Below, piece after piece: positions 1 through 7,875 of a stretch of 64,000 bases of DNA. How positions within the stretch are numbered: the stretch's first letter is position 1; every line of letters starts with the position of its first letter. The notes under the pieces are model-generated. The model was not told where the DNA came from and made no database searches. It was given only the letters and a program-made list of their open reading frames with translations. The stretch covers positions 1,860,001 through 1,924,000 of the forward strand of contig NZ_CP011025.1 of NCBI RefSeq assembly GCF_000238395.3, in the 5' to 3' direction. This DNA is from Pseudoalteromonas arctica A 37-1-2 (GTDB taxonomy: Bacteria; Pseudomonadota; Gammaproteobacteria; Enterobacterales; Alteromonadaceae). The position numbers were made by a program, and so were the translations under genes.

Positions 1-1
1 T

Positions 2-20
2 GAGGGCTTTTAAAGCCCTC
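2..20. other. Intergenic hairpin at window edge
   Basis: GAGGGCTTT and AAAGCCCTC form a 9-bp perfect stem with a one-base centre. No T-run follows on the + strand. It may be the terminator stem of a gene that lies before the window, or a processing hairpin in the leader of the gene at 38. Confidence 0.4.
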
Positions 21-37
21 TGCTACAAGGATAAATA

Positions 38-505
38 ATGAATAAATACCTAATTCCACTGTCGTTATTAGCAAGCTTTACATGCCAAGCAGAGCTTGAT
101 TTAACGATCCCAAAAGAAAACTGCTTTAAAGCGGTAGAAATAGTAAAAAATAAAGATGAACAGTTATTTAGGCAACTATTCACACCCGTTGATCATATTC
201 CTAATGCTGATAAGGAAATCACAAAACTGATTGACAGTACACATAAAAAATACTTCGGAAAAGAGTACGATGGTATAAAAAACTTTCGTCTTGTTGAATC
301 AAAGCTTGTTAACTACTCTGAGGATACTAAGTATAGTGTTGTTGAAGAAACTTATGAAAGGTGGGGATATACAGAGCAAGCATTTATATATTACAAATTT
401 GATGCCTATGATAAAAGACTTAAAGAGCAGCGCACAGTGTATAACAAATGCCGTTTTGGTCTAAAAGACGGCAAGTGGTATATGGTTAATTTACTGCAAG
501 ATTAG
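38..505 (+). CDS. Small exported two-cysteine protein (array member 1)
   Basis: The product is 155 aa and I do not recognise its function. The start is supported by AAGGA upstream of the ATG. The N-terminus is a signal peptide (Lys-rich start, hydrophobic core, likely cut after C-Q-A near residue 18), so the mature protein should be periplasmic or secreted. It has one Cys near residue 29 and one about 17 residues from the C-terminus, followed by an aromatic K-W-Y tail. The same plan (early Cys, late Cys, Trp near the end) recurs in the products of 4491, 9871 and 11572, so this is one of four paralogues. As in the other sets, a membrane protein gene follows. The two cysteines may form a disulfide; that is inference. 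Confidence 0.8.
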   Translation: MNKYLIPLSLLASFTCQAELDLTIPKENCFKAVEIVKNKDEQLFRQLFTPVDHIPNADKEITKLIDSTHKKYFGKEYDGIKNFRLVESKLVNYSEDTKYSVVEETYERWGYTEQAFIYYKFDAYDKRLKEQRTVYNKCRFGLKDGKWYMVNLLQD

Positions 506-523
506 TTGGTGCATATTAAAAAT

Positions 524-558
524 AAAGAGCATGTAATTGATATTACATGCTCTTTTTT
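524..558 (+). terminator. Rho-independent terminator
   Basis: A 14-bp perfect stem (524-537 with 542-555), a 4-base loop and a T-run end the transcript of the gene at 38. The stem lies over any start codon earlier than 582 in the next reading frame, which argues for the later start there. Confidence 0.85.
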
Positions 559-581
559 ATAATTTACTGTTGAGATTATCA

Positions 582-1301
582 ATGCAAAGCGAAAAGTTAG
601 ATATACAATTAGATGATAAGTTCTGGTTTAGGCTCGTAAATTTACCAGAAAAGGACGCCTTGACCCCTATGAGTAAAATCACTATGCCGGTAGTAACAAA
701 ATTATTTAGGCTAAATTTAGGAATCGAGTTTTTATTTGCAATCGCATTGGGTGCGCTTGCATTGTATAGTCATGTTTGGGTTGAAGAGGACTGGGTTAGC
801 GGATTATTTTTTATATATATTCCTTTATTCTTGGGACTATGGTTTTTACGAAAGGTGTTAATTTGGCAAAGGTATGGCTTTAATTACAAAGCCGCGTTTG
901 AAGTAAGTAAAGATGAATTAATTATAGTTACCGAGCCATTATCTAAACAGCAACACATAACTATGACTAAAGCCGATATAGATTACATACAATTTAGCTA
1001 CGGGTATACCCGTTCAAACGGGCAAGGCTATCAATCAAAACAATCACACATTTCCCAAGCGCTTGTGGTTTTAAAAAACAATGAACGCTATACAATCAAA
1101 CCAAATACCATCGCAACCTTAAACTTGCTTTATCTGTGCATTTATTTTGACTACCCCGTGAGTTACAAGTATGGCCTTACCGACGGCGGTGGCAGCATTG
1201 TATTTATTTTGCTGCGGGTTATGTCAATGGGTGGTAATTTTGTAATGATAGGTCTTTATTTGTATTGGATAGGAGCAGGGTATTTGAAAGCAATTCTTTA
1301 G
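582..1301 (+). CDS. Membrane protein with beta-rich module (array member)
   Basis: The product is 239 aa from the ATG at 582. An in-frame TTG at 537 is discarded because it lies inside the terminator stem. Two transmembrane segments lie at about residues 45-65 and 72-90. They are followed by a polar, strand-rich segment of about 100 residues and a final hydrophobic helix near the C-terminus. The same layout is seen at 5229, 5892 and 10371, and twice over at 12132. It resembles the bacterial PH-like modules of small membrane proteins, but I cannot confirm a named family. The gene follows the two-cysteine exported protein at 38, as in the other sets. Confidence 0.75.
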   Translation: MQSEKLDIQLDDKFWFRLVNLPEKDALTPMSKITMPVVTKLFRLNLGIEFLFAIALGALALYSHVWVEEDWVSGLFFIYIPLFLGLWFLRKVLIWQRYGFNYKAAFEVSKDELIIVTEPLSKQQHITMTKADIDYIQFSYGYTRSNGQGYQSKQSHISQALVVLKNNERYTIKPNTIATLNLLYLCIYFDYPVSYKYGLTDGGGSIVFILLRVMSMGGNFVMIGLYLYWIGAGYLKAIL

Positions 1302-1379
1302 CTATTGTAGAAATTTACAACCTAAATGATTATTATAAAGTATTCACTAACACACAAAGTTTAAAACAGTGGGAACGTT

Positions 1380-1577
1380 ATGATTAAAGGATTTGTAAGT
1401 ATTATTTTAATTGTCGTACTGGGGATCACGCTATTAAGTGTAGGCTTATATCGGTTTGCAATTCAGCCTGAATTTTCACAAACAATTACCTTTGGGTTAA
1501 TGTGTATTGGTGGACTTTTAAGTATATATGGTTTGCTCGCTATGTTTTATAGAGGACTTACTAAACACTCATATTAA
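1380..1577 (+). CDS. Small two-TM protein
   Basis: A 65-aa protein made almost entirely of two hydrophobic helices (about residues 4-27 and 36-57), with short charged ends. GGGAACGTT precedes the ATG. It resembles the 70-aa product at 15016: both have an L-L-S-x-G-L stretch in the first helix and C-I-G-G at the start of the second, so the two are probably paralogues placed at opposite ends of the array. Function unknown. Confidence 0.55.
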   Translation: MIKGFVSIILIVVLGITLLSVGLYRFAIQPEFSQTITFGLMCIGGLLSIYGLLAMFYRGLTKHSY

Positions 1578-1701
1578 ATATGGCTTTAATTTAGCTTAGC
1601 GGATATGCAGTTGAGTTACTCTAAATATCACCTCTGATTAAATTGCATACTTTATTTAAATTAGGTACAGTTTATAACCGCAATTGCTTTACGGATAAAC
1701 C

Positions 1702-1719
1702 AACAAGGATGGATTCTTG
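1702..1719 (+). promoter_or_regulatory. Shared leader with TTG start, first copy
   Basis: The ribosome-binding region AACAAGGATGGATTCTTG is identical to that of the intact paralogue at 7858-7875. Both surface genes start with TTG. Conservation of the leader in a pseudogene suggests recent duplication or shared translational control. Confidence 0.6.
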
Positions 1720-2142
1720 AAAACACCACTATTTTACCTTTCGCTATTGAGTGTTAGCTGTGCTTTTAGCTCGCTAACCTATACAACACCATTGCACGCA
1801 AAAACCATTCAGCCATCTACCCATATTGGCACGTGGCTAAACAAAGATGAAGACGCTGATGGTGTGCCTGATGAACAGGATGAATATCCGTTTGATGCCG
1901 ATAAAACCACAATTACGATTGTTCAAGAAGAATAGTTTAATAATAATGTTGCTGAAGCAAATCCAGTTGGGAGCACCCCTTTTAAACCTGCGGGGATTAT
2001 TTCTGAAAATGTAGATATAGATGATTTTAAATTTAATATACCCAGTGAAATATTAGCTGAAGATTTATCCGTGACGTTTGTACTTTTTAAAGATGATTCA
2101 CGTTTTACACCGTCTTTAACCATTATAAATAATAATGGTGAT
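1717..2142 (+). pseudogene. 5' part of disrupted surface protein gene
   Basis: This begins with the same TTG start and signal peptide as the intact gene at 7873. It then has one calcium-type repeat (D-E-D-A-D-G-V-P-D-E), like thrombospondin type 3. An in-frame TAG at 1933-1935 follows residue 72. Beyond it the same frame stays open to 2142 and still matches the paralogue (E-E-[stop]-F-N-N-N, then a beta-rich domain). The frame is cut by the IS3-family element that starts at 2143. The 3' part of the same gene lies at 3958-4482. The gene is therefore dead by a nonsense mutation and by insertion. A truncated 72-aa exported peptide could still be made. Confidence 0.8.
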
Positions 2143-2160
2143 TGGACTTCCCAGCTTTCA

Positions 2161-2981
2161 CTAAACAGTTTCTAACTCAGAAAAATACGCTTCCTCAAAC
2201 TTAGCAGGTGAAACACCGCCTGTATGCGAGTGACGTTTTTTCGGATTGTAAAACATTTCTATAAAATTAAATATCTCTGCTTTCGCATCATTGCGTGTTG
2301 AGTAAATCTTCCTTTTAATTATCCGCTTTTTAATCGTTGCAAAAAAGCTTTCAGCAACTGCATTATCGTGACAATTCCCAGCTCGACTCATTGAGGGTAC
2401 AAGGTTATGTTCTTTCATAAAGGCTAAGTAATCAGCGCTACCATACTGGCTTCCTTGATCACTGTGCACCATTACGTCAGCTTTGGGTTGGCGCTGATAA
2501 ACTGCCATGAGCAATGCTTTAATTACTAAGTGCTTGTCCATGTTTTATCCATCGACCAGCCTACGATCCGCCTAGAGAATAAATCCATGACAGTTGCTAC
2601 ATATAAGAAGCCTTCATAGGTTCTCACATAAGTAATATCACTTACCCAAGTTTGATTCGGCGCAGGAGGATTAAACTGACGAGCTAGCAAGTTATCTGCA
2701 ATGCGTGATGTTTTACCACCTTTAATATGGCGACGTTTATAACCTATTTGCGCTTTGAGTTTATGTTGGCGCATGATCTTAGCTACGCGATTAACACTAC
2801 ATTGCTCAGCAGCTTCACGTAAATCTGCGTGTATCCAAGGACTACCGTAAGCGCCACCACTGGCAACATAAAACTCTTTAATAAGCTTAAGCAAACGATT
2901 ATCTTCGATTGCTCTATCACTCAATGGCTTCTTTAACCACGCATAAAAGCCACTGCGGTGTAGCTTAAATAGTTTATACAT
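2161..2981 (-). pseudogene. IS3-family transposase orfB, frameshifted
   Basis: This is the DDE integrase-type transposase of the IS3 element. The upstream piece (2981-2526) contains the helix-turn-helix part and the first catalytic Asp in W-V-S-D-I-T-Y. The downstream piece (2541-2161) contains the second Asp in H-S-D-Q-G-S-Q-Y and the Glu in N-A-V-A-E-S-F-F. The pieces are in different frames because about 11 bases have been inserted at about 2531-2541, a near repeat of the ATGGAYAA codons. The upstream frame then reaches a stop within a few codons. Full-length transposase cannot be made without a second frameshift. Confidence 0.85.
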
Positions 2982-3028
2982 CGCAACAATAGAAAACTCA
3001 TTTTGATGCTCACGAATAAAAGCGTACT

Positions 3029-3307
3029 TTACTCGGGGTTGCTGGCAAAGTACCTTGCGGCCTTTTTTAGAATGTCGCGTTCCTCCGTGACACGTTTTAG
3101 CTCGGCCTCAAGCTTGGCGCTCCTTAGCTGTTCATCTGATGATTTGGTTTGTTTGGGTTTCTCTGATAACTGGCTTCGCCAGTGATATAACGTTTTGGTA
3201 CAAATATCTAATCGTTCTGATACTTCAGCAACTGAATAACCACGTTCAGTTATTTGTTTAACTGCTTCTATTTTAAATTCTTGGGTATACCGTTTGCCTT
3301 TGCTCAC
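3029..3307 (-). CDS. IS3-family transposase orfA
   Basis: A 92-aa protein with the R-Y-T-Q-E-F-K-I-E-A-V start, a helix-turn-helix (V-A-E-V-S-E-R-L-D-I-C-T-K-T-L-Y-H-W) and a charged coiled coil (residues about 58-82), as in IS3/IS911-type OrfA. Near the end of the gene an A6G heptamer could drive the -1 frameshift that joins OrfA to OrfB. The orfB frame is -1 relative to orfA, as expected for this family. Confidence 0.85.
   Translation of the reverse strand: MSKGKRYTQEFKIEAVKQITERGYSVAEVSERLDICTKTLYHWRSQLSEKPKQTKSSDEQLRSAKLEAELKRVTEERDILKKAARYFASNPE
3062..3068 (-). other. A6G slippery heptamer of the IS3 element
   Basis: The minus strand reads AAAAAAG here, 12 codons before the orfA stop. 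The orfB frame is -1 relative to orfA. This is the usual programmed frameshift signal of IS3-family elements. Confidence 0.65.
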
Positions 3308-3372
3308 ATAACACCTCTAATTAGAAGTTACAATGTAACTCATTGGGTGTCTAGCAAACTCTGGGAAGTCCA

Positions 3373-3747
3373 GACCATACCAGCATCAAACAGCGTTTAA
3401 CGTATGCAAAGGATGGCAAGCAACCAAAACAACTACTGCGCTTTGCAGTCGTGCCACGTCAAATTATGCCAAAAGGGCTACCGTTTGAGCTTAAATCGTA
3501 CCTTGAACTTGTTGAGTTAACAGGACGTTGTATACGTGAAGATAAGCGAGGGTATATTGAAAATATATATTTGTCTTTACTAGAAAGAGTGAGTATATCC
3601 CCCGAAAACTGGTTAAAGCTTACAACCCAATTTACGCGCGTATTTCATGGCGCAGTCGGCAGACCAGCTTCACAAGCAAGTTATTGTGAAAACTTAAACC
3701 GAAAGCGGCGAGCGAATATGAGTAACTGCGAAAAGCTATTTGCATAA
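3373..3747 (+). pseudogene. C-terminal remnant of Y1 (IS200-like) transposase
   Basis: This frame matches about the last 120 residues of the intact Y1-type transposase at 53644, starting inside its D-H-T-S region and continuing to the identical S-N-C-E-K-L end. Everything before that point has been replaced by the IS3 element, so the HUH catalytic part is missing and the gene is dead. The 3' noncoding tail of the element follows (to about 3960). Confidence 0.9.
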
Positions 3748-3960
3748 AACTTAAGCTACTCAGTAAAACTGTTCAGTAATAAATCACAACTGCAACATGC
3801 AGTCATTTTCATAAGCCGAATTTAGGTTTAAGCGTGCTAATTTGTTTTTTATGGATGAAATGTAAGTAACCGAGTATTAAAAGATAAATTCTTAACAAAA
3901 GAATTAAATTTAATGGCAACGTTTTGTTTGTTCAATTAAAGTGCATGTCTAGTTTAGTTT
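3748..3960 (+). repeat. 3' tail of the truncated Y1-type element
   Basis: This 213-bp noncoding tail matches 54619-54832 downstream of the intact transposase, including a small hairpin around AACTGCA/TGCAGTT and the terminal GTCTAGTTTAGTTT. The surface gene sequence resumes immediately after it. Confidence 0.8.
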
Positions 3961-4482
3961 AATGTTGTTATCTCAAGTAGTTCGAATAAGCTTGTGGTAA
4001 AAGTCCCTCAAGGTGTTAAAACAGGTGATGTAAATGTAAAGGTTAAATCTGTTCAAGCTAAAAATGCATTACTTTTTACTAACAGAGAAAGCGGCGCAAC
4101 AGTGAGGTTTGGCGATAACGGAAACCTAAAAGATGATATATTCACTTTAACTTTTAATGGGGCCAGTAAACAAATTTCGTTAGGTCAACGTAAAGAAGAA
4201 ATTTTTACATCGTTAACCCCAGGTGACTATAAGGTAATATTAACCGCAAATGATATTCCTGATGGTCGCGGTACATATTATGTTTGTTTTTCTGATAACA
4301 TAACCGTATTGTCAGGCAGTAGCCCAGTAACAGCAAAAACTGTTCTAGCGAAGGCTGGCGATACGGTTTCGTGGAATATTAAAGTAGGGCAAGCTACCGG
4401 AAAAACCATCAGTAACTGTTCGCAAAGTGCCATTCAAGCAAACAGTACGAACAAAGTGAGCATACTTAATAACATAGATTAG
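3958..4482 (+). pseudogene. 3' part of disrupted surface protein gene
   Basis: This frame opens right after the transposon tail (the stop at 3955-3957 lies at the transposon end) and runs to 4482. It starts with an IPT/TIG-like strand pattern (V-V-K-V-P-Q-G-V-K-T-G-D-V), similar to the second half of the intact surface protein at 7873, then a beta-rich C-terminal domain with two Cys. It sits 8 bp before the small exported protein gene, the same order as 7873/9871. I read it as the tail of the gene that begins at 1717. A GTG at 3994 could in principle start a 162-aa fragment, but it would lack a signal peptide. Confidence 0.7.
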
Positions 4483-4490
4483 GAAATCAT

Positions 4491-4919
4491 ATGAAACTCT
4501 ATAAATTTTTAACATTACCATTATTATTATCTAACCTTGCTTATGCTGAGTCGGAGAAAGACTTAATTACTAAAATGTGCCACGACAATGCTATAAAGAT
4601 CGTAAATAAGGATTTCGATTCCTATATACAAGATTTTCATCCAAAGGTTCAAGCTGTAAATAAGGCTAATTCATTTTCATATATGAAAAAGAAGTTTCTA
4701 AAAAAAGCAGCTAGATATGATGATTCGATTAAAACAGCTGATTACGAACGTACATTGTTTATATTAATAGATGAAAAAGATAAAGACTTTTTATTTAACA
4801 TAGAAAAAAAAGTTCAAGTTGAAATTGGGTTTTTAAACATAGAAACAGGAAGTTCCCATTTTCTCTGTGACTATGGCTTAGATAAAGAAACTAATCAGTG
4901 GTATAAAACTAGTCTTTAA
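4491..4919 (+). CDS. Small exported two-cysteine protein (array member 2)
   Basis: A 142-aa product with a clear signal peptide (cut after A-Y-A, about residue 19). It has a Cys at about residue 30 and another near the end in F-L-C-D-Y-G, followed by a Trp. It is a paralogue of the products at 38, 9871 and 11572. GGAAA precedes the ATG, and the gene lies 8 bp after the broken surface gene, so it probably depended on that gene's promoter. Its present expression is uncertain because two mobile elements lie upstream. Function unknown. Confidence 0.75.
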   Translation: MKLYKFLTLPLLLSNLAYAESEKDLITKMCHDNAIKIVNKDFDSYIQDFHPKVQAVNKANSFSYMKKKFLKKAARYDDSIKTADYERTLFILIDEKDKDFLFNIEKKVQVEIGFLNIETGSSHFLCDYGLDKETNQWYKTSL

Positions 4920-5039
4920 TCAGTTTCTTATATTAAGCACATAGCTTATTGCACAAGAACAATTGAATTGTGTGATTTTTGAACGGCAAGAAAAATAACA
5001 CTAAAAACAATAACATGCTGGAGTTTAATAAAGTACTTA

Positions 5040-5167
5040 ATTTGAGCGCTTAAGATTCTTAGCGAAAATAAAGCCACGCTTAATTTTCATGGTGAATTAG
5101 TGGCGGATCATGGTGTAATTATGAAGCAAGAACTGTTGGCCCTGTAGAGTTTGAATATTCATTGTAA
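5040..5167 (+). pseudogene. Remnant of array lipoprotein gene
   Basis: Short frames here match the C-terminus of the lipoprotein at 10987-11426. L-S-E-N-K-A-T-L-N begins at 5058, corresponding to L-G-D-N-K-A-T-L-S. In another frame P-V-E-F-E-Y-S-L-stop ends at 5167, corresponding to P-I-E-F-E-Y-T-L-stop. A frameshift lies between them and the 5' end is missing. The rest of 4920-5228 holds nothing else I can support. Confidence 0.65.
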
Positions 5168-5228
5168 ATTGGTTAGCTAAATAGTTTTTACTGCATCGCA
5201 ATACGCTAGAAGAAGGAACCTTTAAAAC

Positions 5229-5852
5229 GTGAAAGATTCACTCTCGCACTATATATATAACAATGTAAAAAACATGCCTGTTTTTGCTTATAATGATAAT
5301 TATAAATTAAAAAATACGGGGCGATGGCCCCAAAAAACAACAAAACAGTGGCTAATTTTTTTTGTAATAAATACACTTGTTGCCGTTATTCTTGGGCTAA
5401 TTGGCATAGACCTTACACCGAACAAGTATCCTACGTATTCAGATCCACAACTAATCCAATCAATAGTTTTAAATTTATTACTCATAAATACAATCCGCTT
5501 TGTTATATGGGTTAACCACAGTATTAAATGTGCCAAAGATTTAACCGTAGATAAACATACAGGCTGTGTAGAAACCATTGAATTTACTAAGCCGGTTAAA
5601 GTAACGGTAAAAGTATTTCCGACTAAAAGTACTGATTTTAAAATTATTACCGGGGCAGTAATTGAATACCAGAACAATAAAAAACAGGTTTTTAATCGCT
5701 TATCGATATTACAGCTTCCTGAATTTGTAGATTGGTTAAAAGAGAAGCATGGTGTAAGTATTGATTTCAAAACTTCATTAATTACAAAATTCCCACTGTA
5801 TTCTTTATTGTTAATTACTTTTTTCTTAATGATTTTGTTATTTTTTATCTAA
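5229..5852 (+). CDS. Membrane protein with beta-rich module (array member)
   Basis: A 207-aa product from a GTG start, with GAAGGA somewhat far upstream. Two hydrophobic helices (about residues 42-62 and 76-95) are followed by a strand-rich segment containing K-V-T-V-K-V-F, then a C-terminal hydrophobic helix (about 187-207). The layout matches 582-1301, 5892-6584 and 10371-10961. Predicted inner-membrane protein of unknown function. The next gene, 40 bp downstream, is a paralogue and probably cotranscribed. Confidence 0.7.
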   Translation: MKDSLSHYIYNNVKNMPVFAYNDNYKLKNTGRWPQKTTKQWLIFFVINTLVAVILGLIGIDLTPNKYPTYSDPQLIQSIVLNLLLINTIRFVIWVNHSIKCAKDLTVDKHTGCVETIEFTKPVKVTVKVFPTKSTDFKIITGAVIEYQNNKKQVFNRLSILQLPEFVDWLKEKHGVSIDFKTSLITKFPLYSLLLITFFLMILLFFI

Positions 5853-5891
5853 TCCGTCAAAGGGGAACTTTGATTTTATAAAAGAGGCTTT

Positions 5892-6584
5892 ATGGACTTT
5901 TTGTGTAACAAGTTTAGGCGATTTACTAACTCATATAGCGCGGATGAACGCCTTGAGAAAGAGTGTCAAGCCGATTTAACAACGTACCCTTTATTAAAAA
6001 ACTTCACTAAAAAGCAACTCTACCTACACAGTGTAATAGCTTACATTGTTGGATTTTTATTAACCTGTTCTTTTATAAGTGAAGGTAGGGTGTACGATAC
6101 CAATAATAGGCCTGAATATGTTGTACTTTATTTTATCGGCTTTTACTTTGCTATTTTAATTGCAGTTTTGTTTTTTAAACGTGGCAGTAAACAATCAATT
6201 ACTCTGTATCAAGACTATTTTGAGTTTAAAGGCACTGGTAGTGTAAATAAAAAATTTTACTATCGGGATATTGAAGAGGTAACCGTGGGTAAGTTTGATT
6301 ACACTATAGTTAAGCGTATTCGCGGAACGGTTAGTCGCCATGAAAATATTAAACTGCCATTTTTTACTCATGCAACATTTTTATTTACTAATAAAGACAC
6401 GCTGACAATTAATCGTATAAACCTGTTTATGTTCCCTGAAATAATAGAAGTAATGACCAAAAGAACAGCTGTTGAAGTATCTTATTTGTTCCCACCTTTT
6501 ATAAAGGCTATAGCAATTATGTTTGTAGCACTGTTTTTAACAGTACTCTCAAGCATAGTTATTGTGCAAACATACTTAGCTTAA
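5892..6584 (+). CDS. Membrane protein with beta-rich module (array member)
   Basis: A 230-aa product; GAGG precedes the ATG. It begins M-D-F, like the paralogue at 10371. Two transmembrane helices (about residues 50-72 and 83-103) precede a region alternating strands and charged residues (Y-R-D-I-E-E-V-T-V), reminiscent of bacterial PH-like domains, and a final transmembrane helix (about 205-228). It is followed by a strong terminator, which closes this transcription unit. Function unknown. Confidence 0.75.
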   Translation: MDFLCNKFRRFTNSYSADERLEKECQADLTTYPLLKNFTKKQLYLHSVIAYIVGFLLTCSFISEGRVYDTNNRPEYVVLYFIGFYFAILIAVLFFKRGSKQSITLYQDYFEFKGTGSVNKKFYYRDIEEVTVGKFDYTIVKRIRGTVSRHENIKLPFFTHATFLFTNKDTLTINRINLFMFPEIIEVMTKRTAVEVSYLFPPFIKAIAIMFVALFLTVLSSIVIVQTYLA

Positions 6585-6654
6585 TAGGCGTTAATTGTTA
6601 CTTTAACTTAGTTAAATTGGCCGTTGGTATTTAGGTCAAAAACCCTAACTAAAT

Positions 6655-6679
6655 AAGGAAGGCTTAGCCTTCCTTTTTG
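6655..6679 (+). terminator. Rho-independent terminator
   Basis: AAGGAAGGC / GCCTTCCTT form a 9-bp stem with a 3-base loop followed by T residues, 70 bp after the stop of the gene at 5892. Confidence 0.85.
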
Positions 6680-6796
6680 TCATGAAAATTCATTTTTCGT
6701 GTTGGTGTATCAATGAGTTACAAATTACGAAAGTAAAGCAATGAGCAGCTAATATTTAAAGATAATGTCGGTGTCTCAGGGGTTATATTTCACTTT

Positions 6797-7746
6797 TTGT
6801 TGATGTGCTTAGGCGCATGGCTAATTTATATTAGTGTAATAGGTATATATAAAACTGGTGAGTTGGTTTTGTCCAGTATAATAATTTTATTGGGTTTAGT
6901 GCTGTGCACGCCGGTATTAAAGGTCAATAAAGTAATACTAAACGCTAAAAATAAAGATATTGTGAGTACACGATCTTGGCTTGGCTTCGTTACTAAAAAA
7001 AAGCATATTATTAATTCACAGTTATCCCTTGTTGAAGTAAGTGGCTTTACAACCGGTGAGTTTGAAAAATTATTTGATCCAGAAAAGCCGATACTAGAGC
7101 ATTTTTCAATGAAGTTTTTTAGTTATCCAGAGCTCACAATGAACATGGCAACACTATCAGACATTTTAAAATTAGTTGCTTTTTAGAGGCGCATTTTGAT
7201 ACTGATTTGGCGCTAGTTGCAGGTAATCGTAGGCATAAATTAAGTATTGATGGTTTAAAAACTAAAAGCACAGAGTCAGCTGATATTCCTAATGATCGTT
7301 ACTTTAAACAAAGCAACGGTGGTGAGTTAATAATAACAGCTAGACCCGTAACATCACCGCAATTTTGCTCGCTCTTAATGTTAATTTGGTTGTTTACATT
7401 ATTTACTATTTGGTTTTTATTTAATCATGAACACCTTGTAGGAGCTCAATATTTACCAGCATTTGTTCAGTCAGTTTTATCAGTAATATTAATTGTGTTA
7501 GGGGGTTATTTAAGTACGTTAGTTATGGGCCGGAAACGGTTTAAAGTCAGTAATGAAGCCTTAATAATTAAAGCTACTGGGGCCAAAAACAAAGTTATAA
7601 AGTTAGACGATGTTTGGGACGCTGCTAAAATCGCGCGAAGGACTTACCTGTTAACTAAATCTGGCGCGATTTACTTAGATTATAACTTACCAAGAAAATA
7701 CAGTATCACGATACATAATTGGTTTGCTAAATCAATCAACAAATAG
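6797..7746 (+). pseudogene. Double-module membrane protein, frameshifted at a T-tract
   Basis: Two frames follow each other. 6797-7186 encodes two hydrophobic helices and a beta-rich module. 7207-7746 encodes a linker, two more helices and a second beta-rich module. The second frame is already open across the end of the first, and one extra T in the T-run at 7180-7184 would join them into one protein of about 315 residues. Its layout would match the intact double-module protein at 12132. There is no good start: the first frame is open back to 6737 without an ATG until 6803, with TTG codons at 6797 and 6800. The gene has therefore probably lost its 5' end as well. Confidence 0.6.
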
Positions 7747-7857
7747 GTGCCTATAGATGTGTAAGTTTGAAAGGCTGTCTTAAATTAGGTACGATAGCTT
7801 TATGAATTAAATAGAATTAGTTTTAGACAAATAATTAATACTTTTACGGACTAACAA

Positions 7858-7875
7858 AACAAGGATGGATTCTTG
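7858..7875 (+). promoter_or_regulatory. Shared leader with TTG start, second copy
   Basis: This is identical to 1702-1719: an AAGGATGG ribosome-binding region and a TTG start for the surface protein. The upstream 100 bp is AT-rich, and I could not single out a convincing promoter. Confidence 0.6.

Larger units (their letters stand above)
2143..3372 (-). mobile_element. IS3-family insertion sequence, inactive
   Basis: The element is about 1,230 bp. Its ends are imperfect inverted repeats: TGGACTTCCCAG at 2143 and its complement at 3361-3372, with weaker similarity further inward. It carries orfA (3029-3307) and a broken orfB on the minus strand. The three bases outside the left end (GAT) differ from those outside the right end (GAC), so there is no clear target duplication. 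The two flanks also belong to different things: a surface gene on the left and a Y1 transposase gene on the right. Confidence 0.9.

Noticed and set aside
537..581. An earlier TTG start for the membrane gene at 582
   Set aside because: The codon lies inside a strong terminator stem and gives no ribosome-binding site.
1923..2123. A 66-codon minus-strand frame inside the broken surface gene
   Set aside because: It is antisense to a frame that matches the intact surface paralogue, and it has no support of its own.
5300..5770. A 156-codon open frame on the minus strand inside the membrane gene at 5229
   Set aside because: It lies fully antisense to a better gene with array paralogues, has no ribosome-binding site and no recognisable domain.
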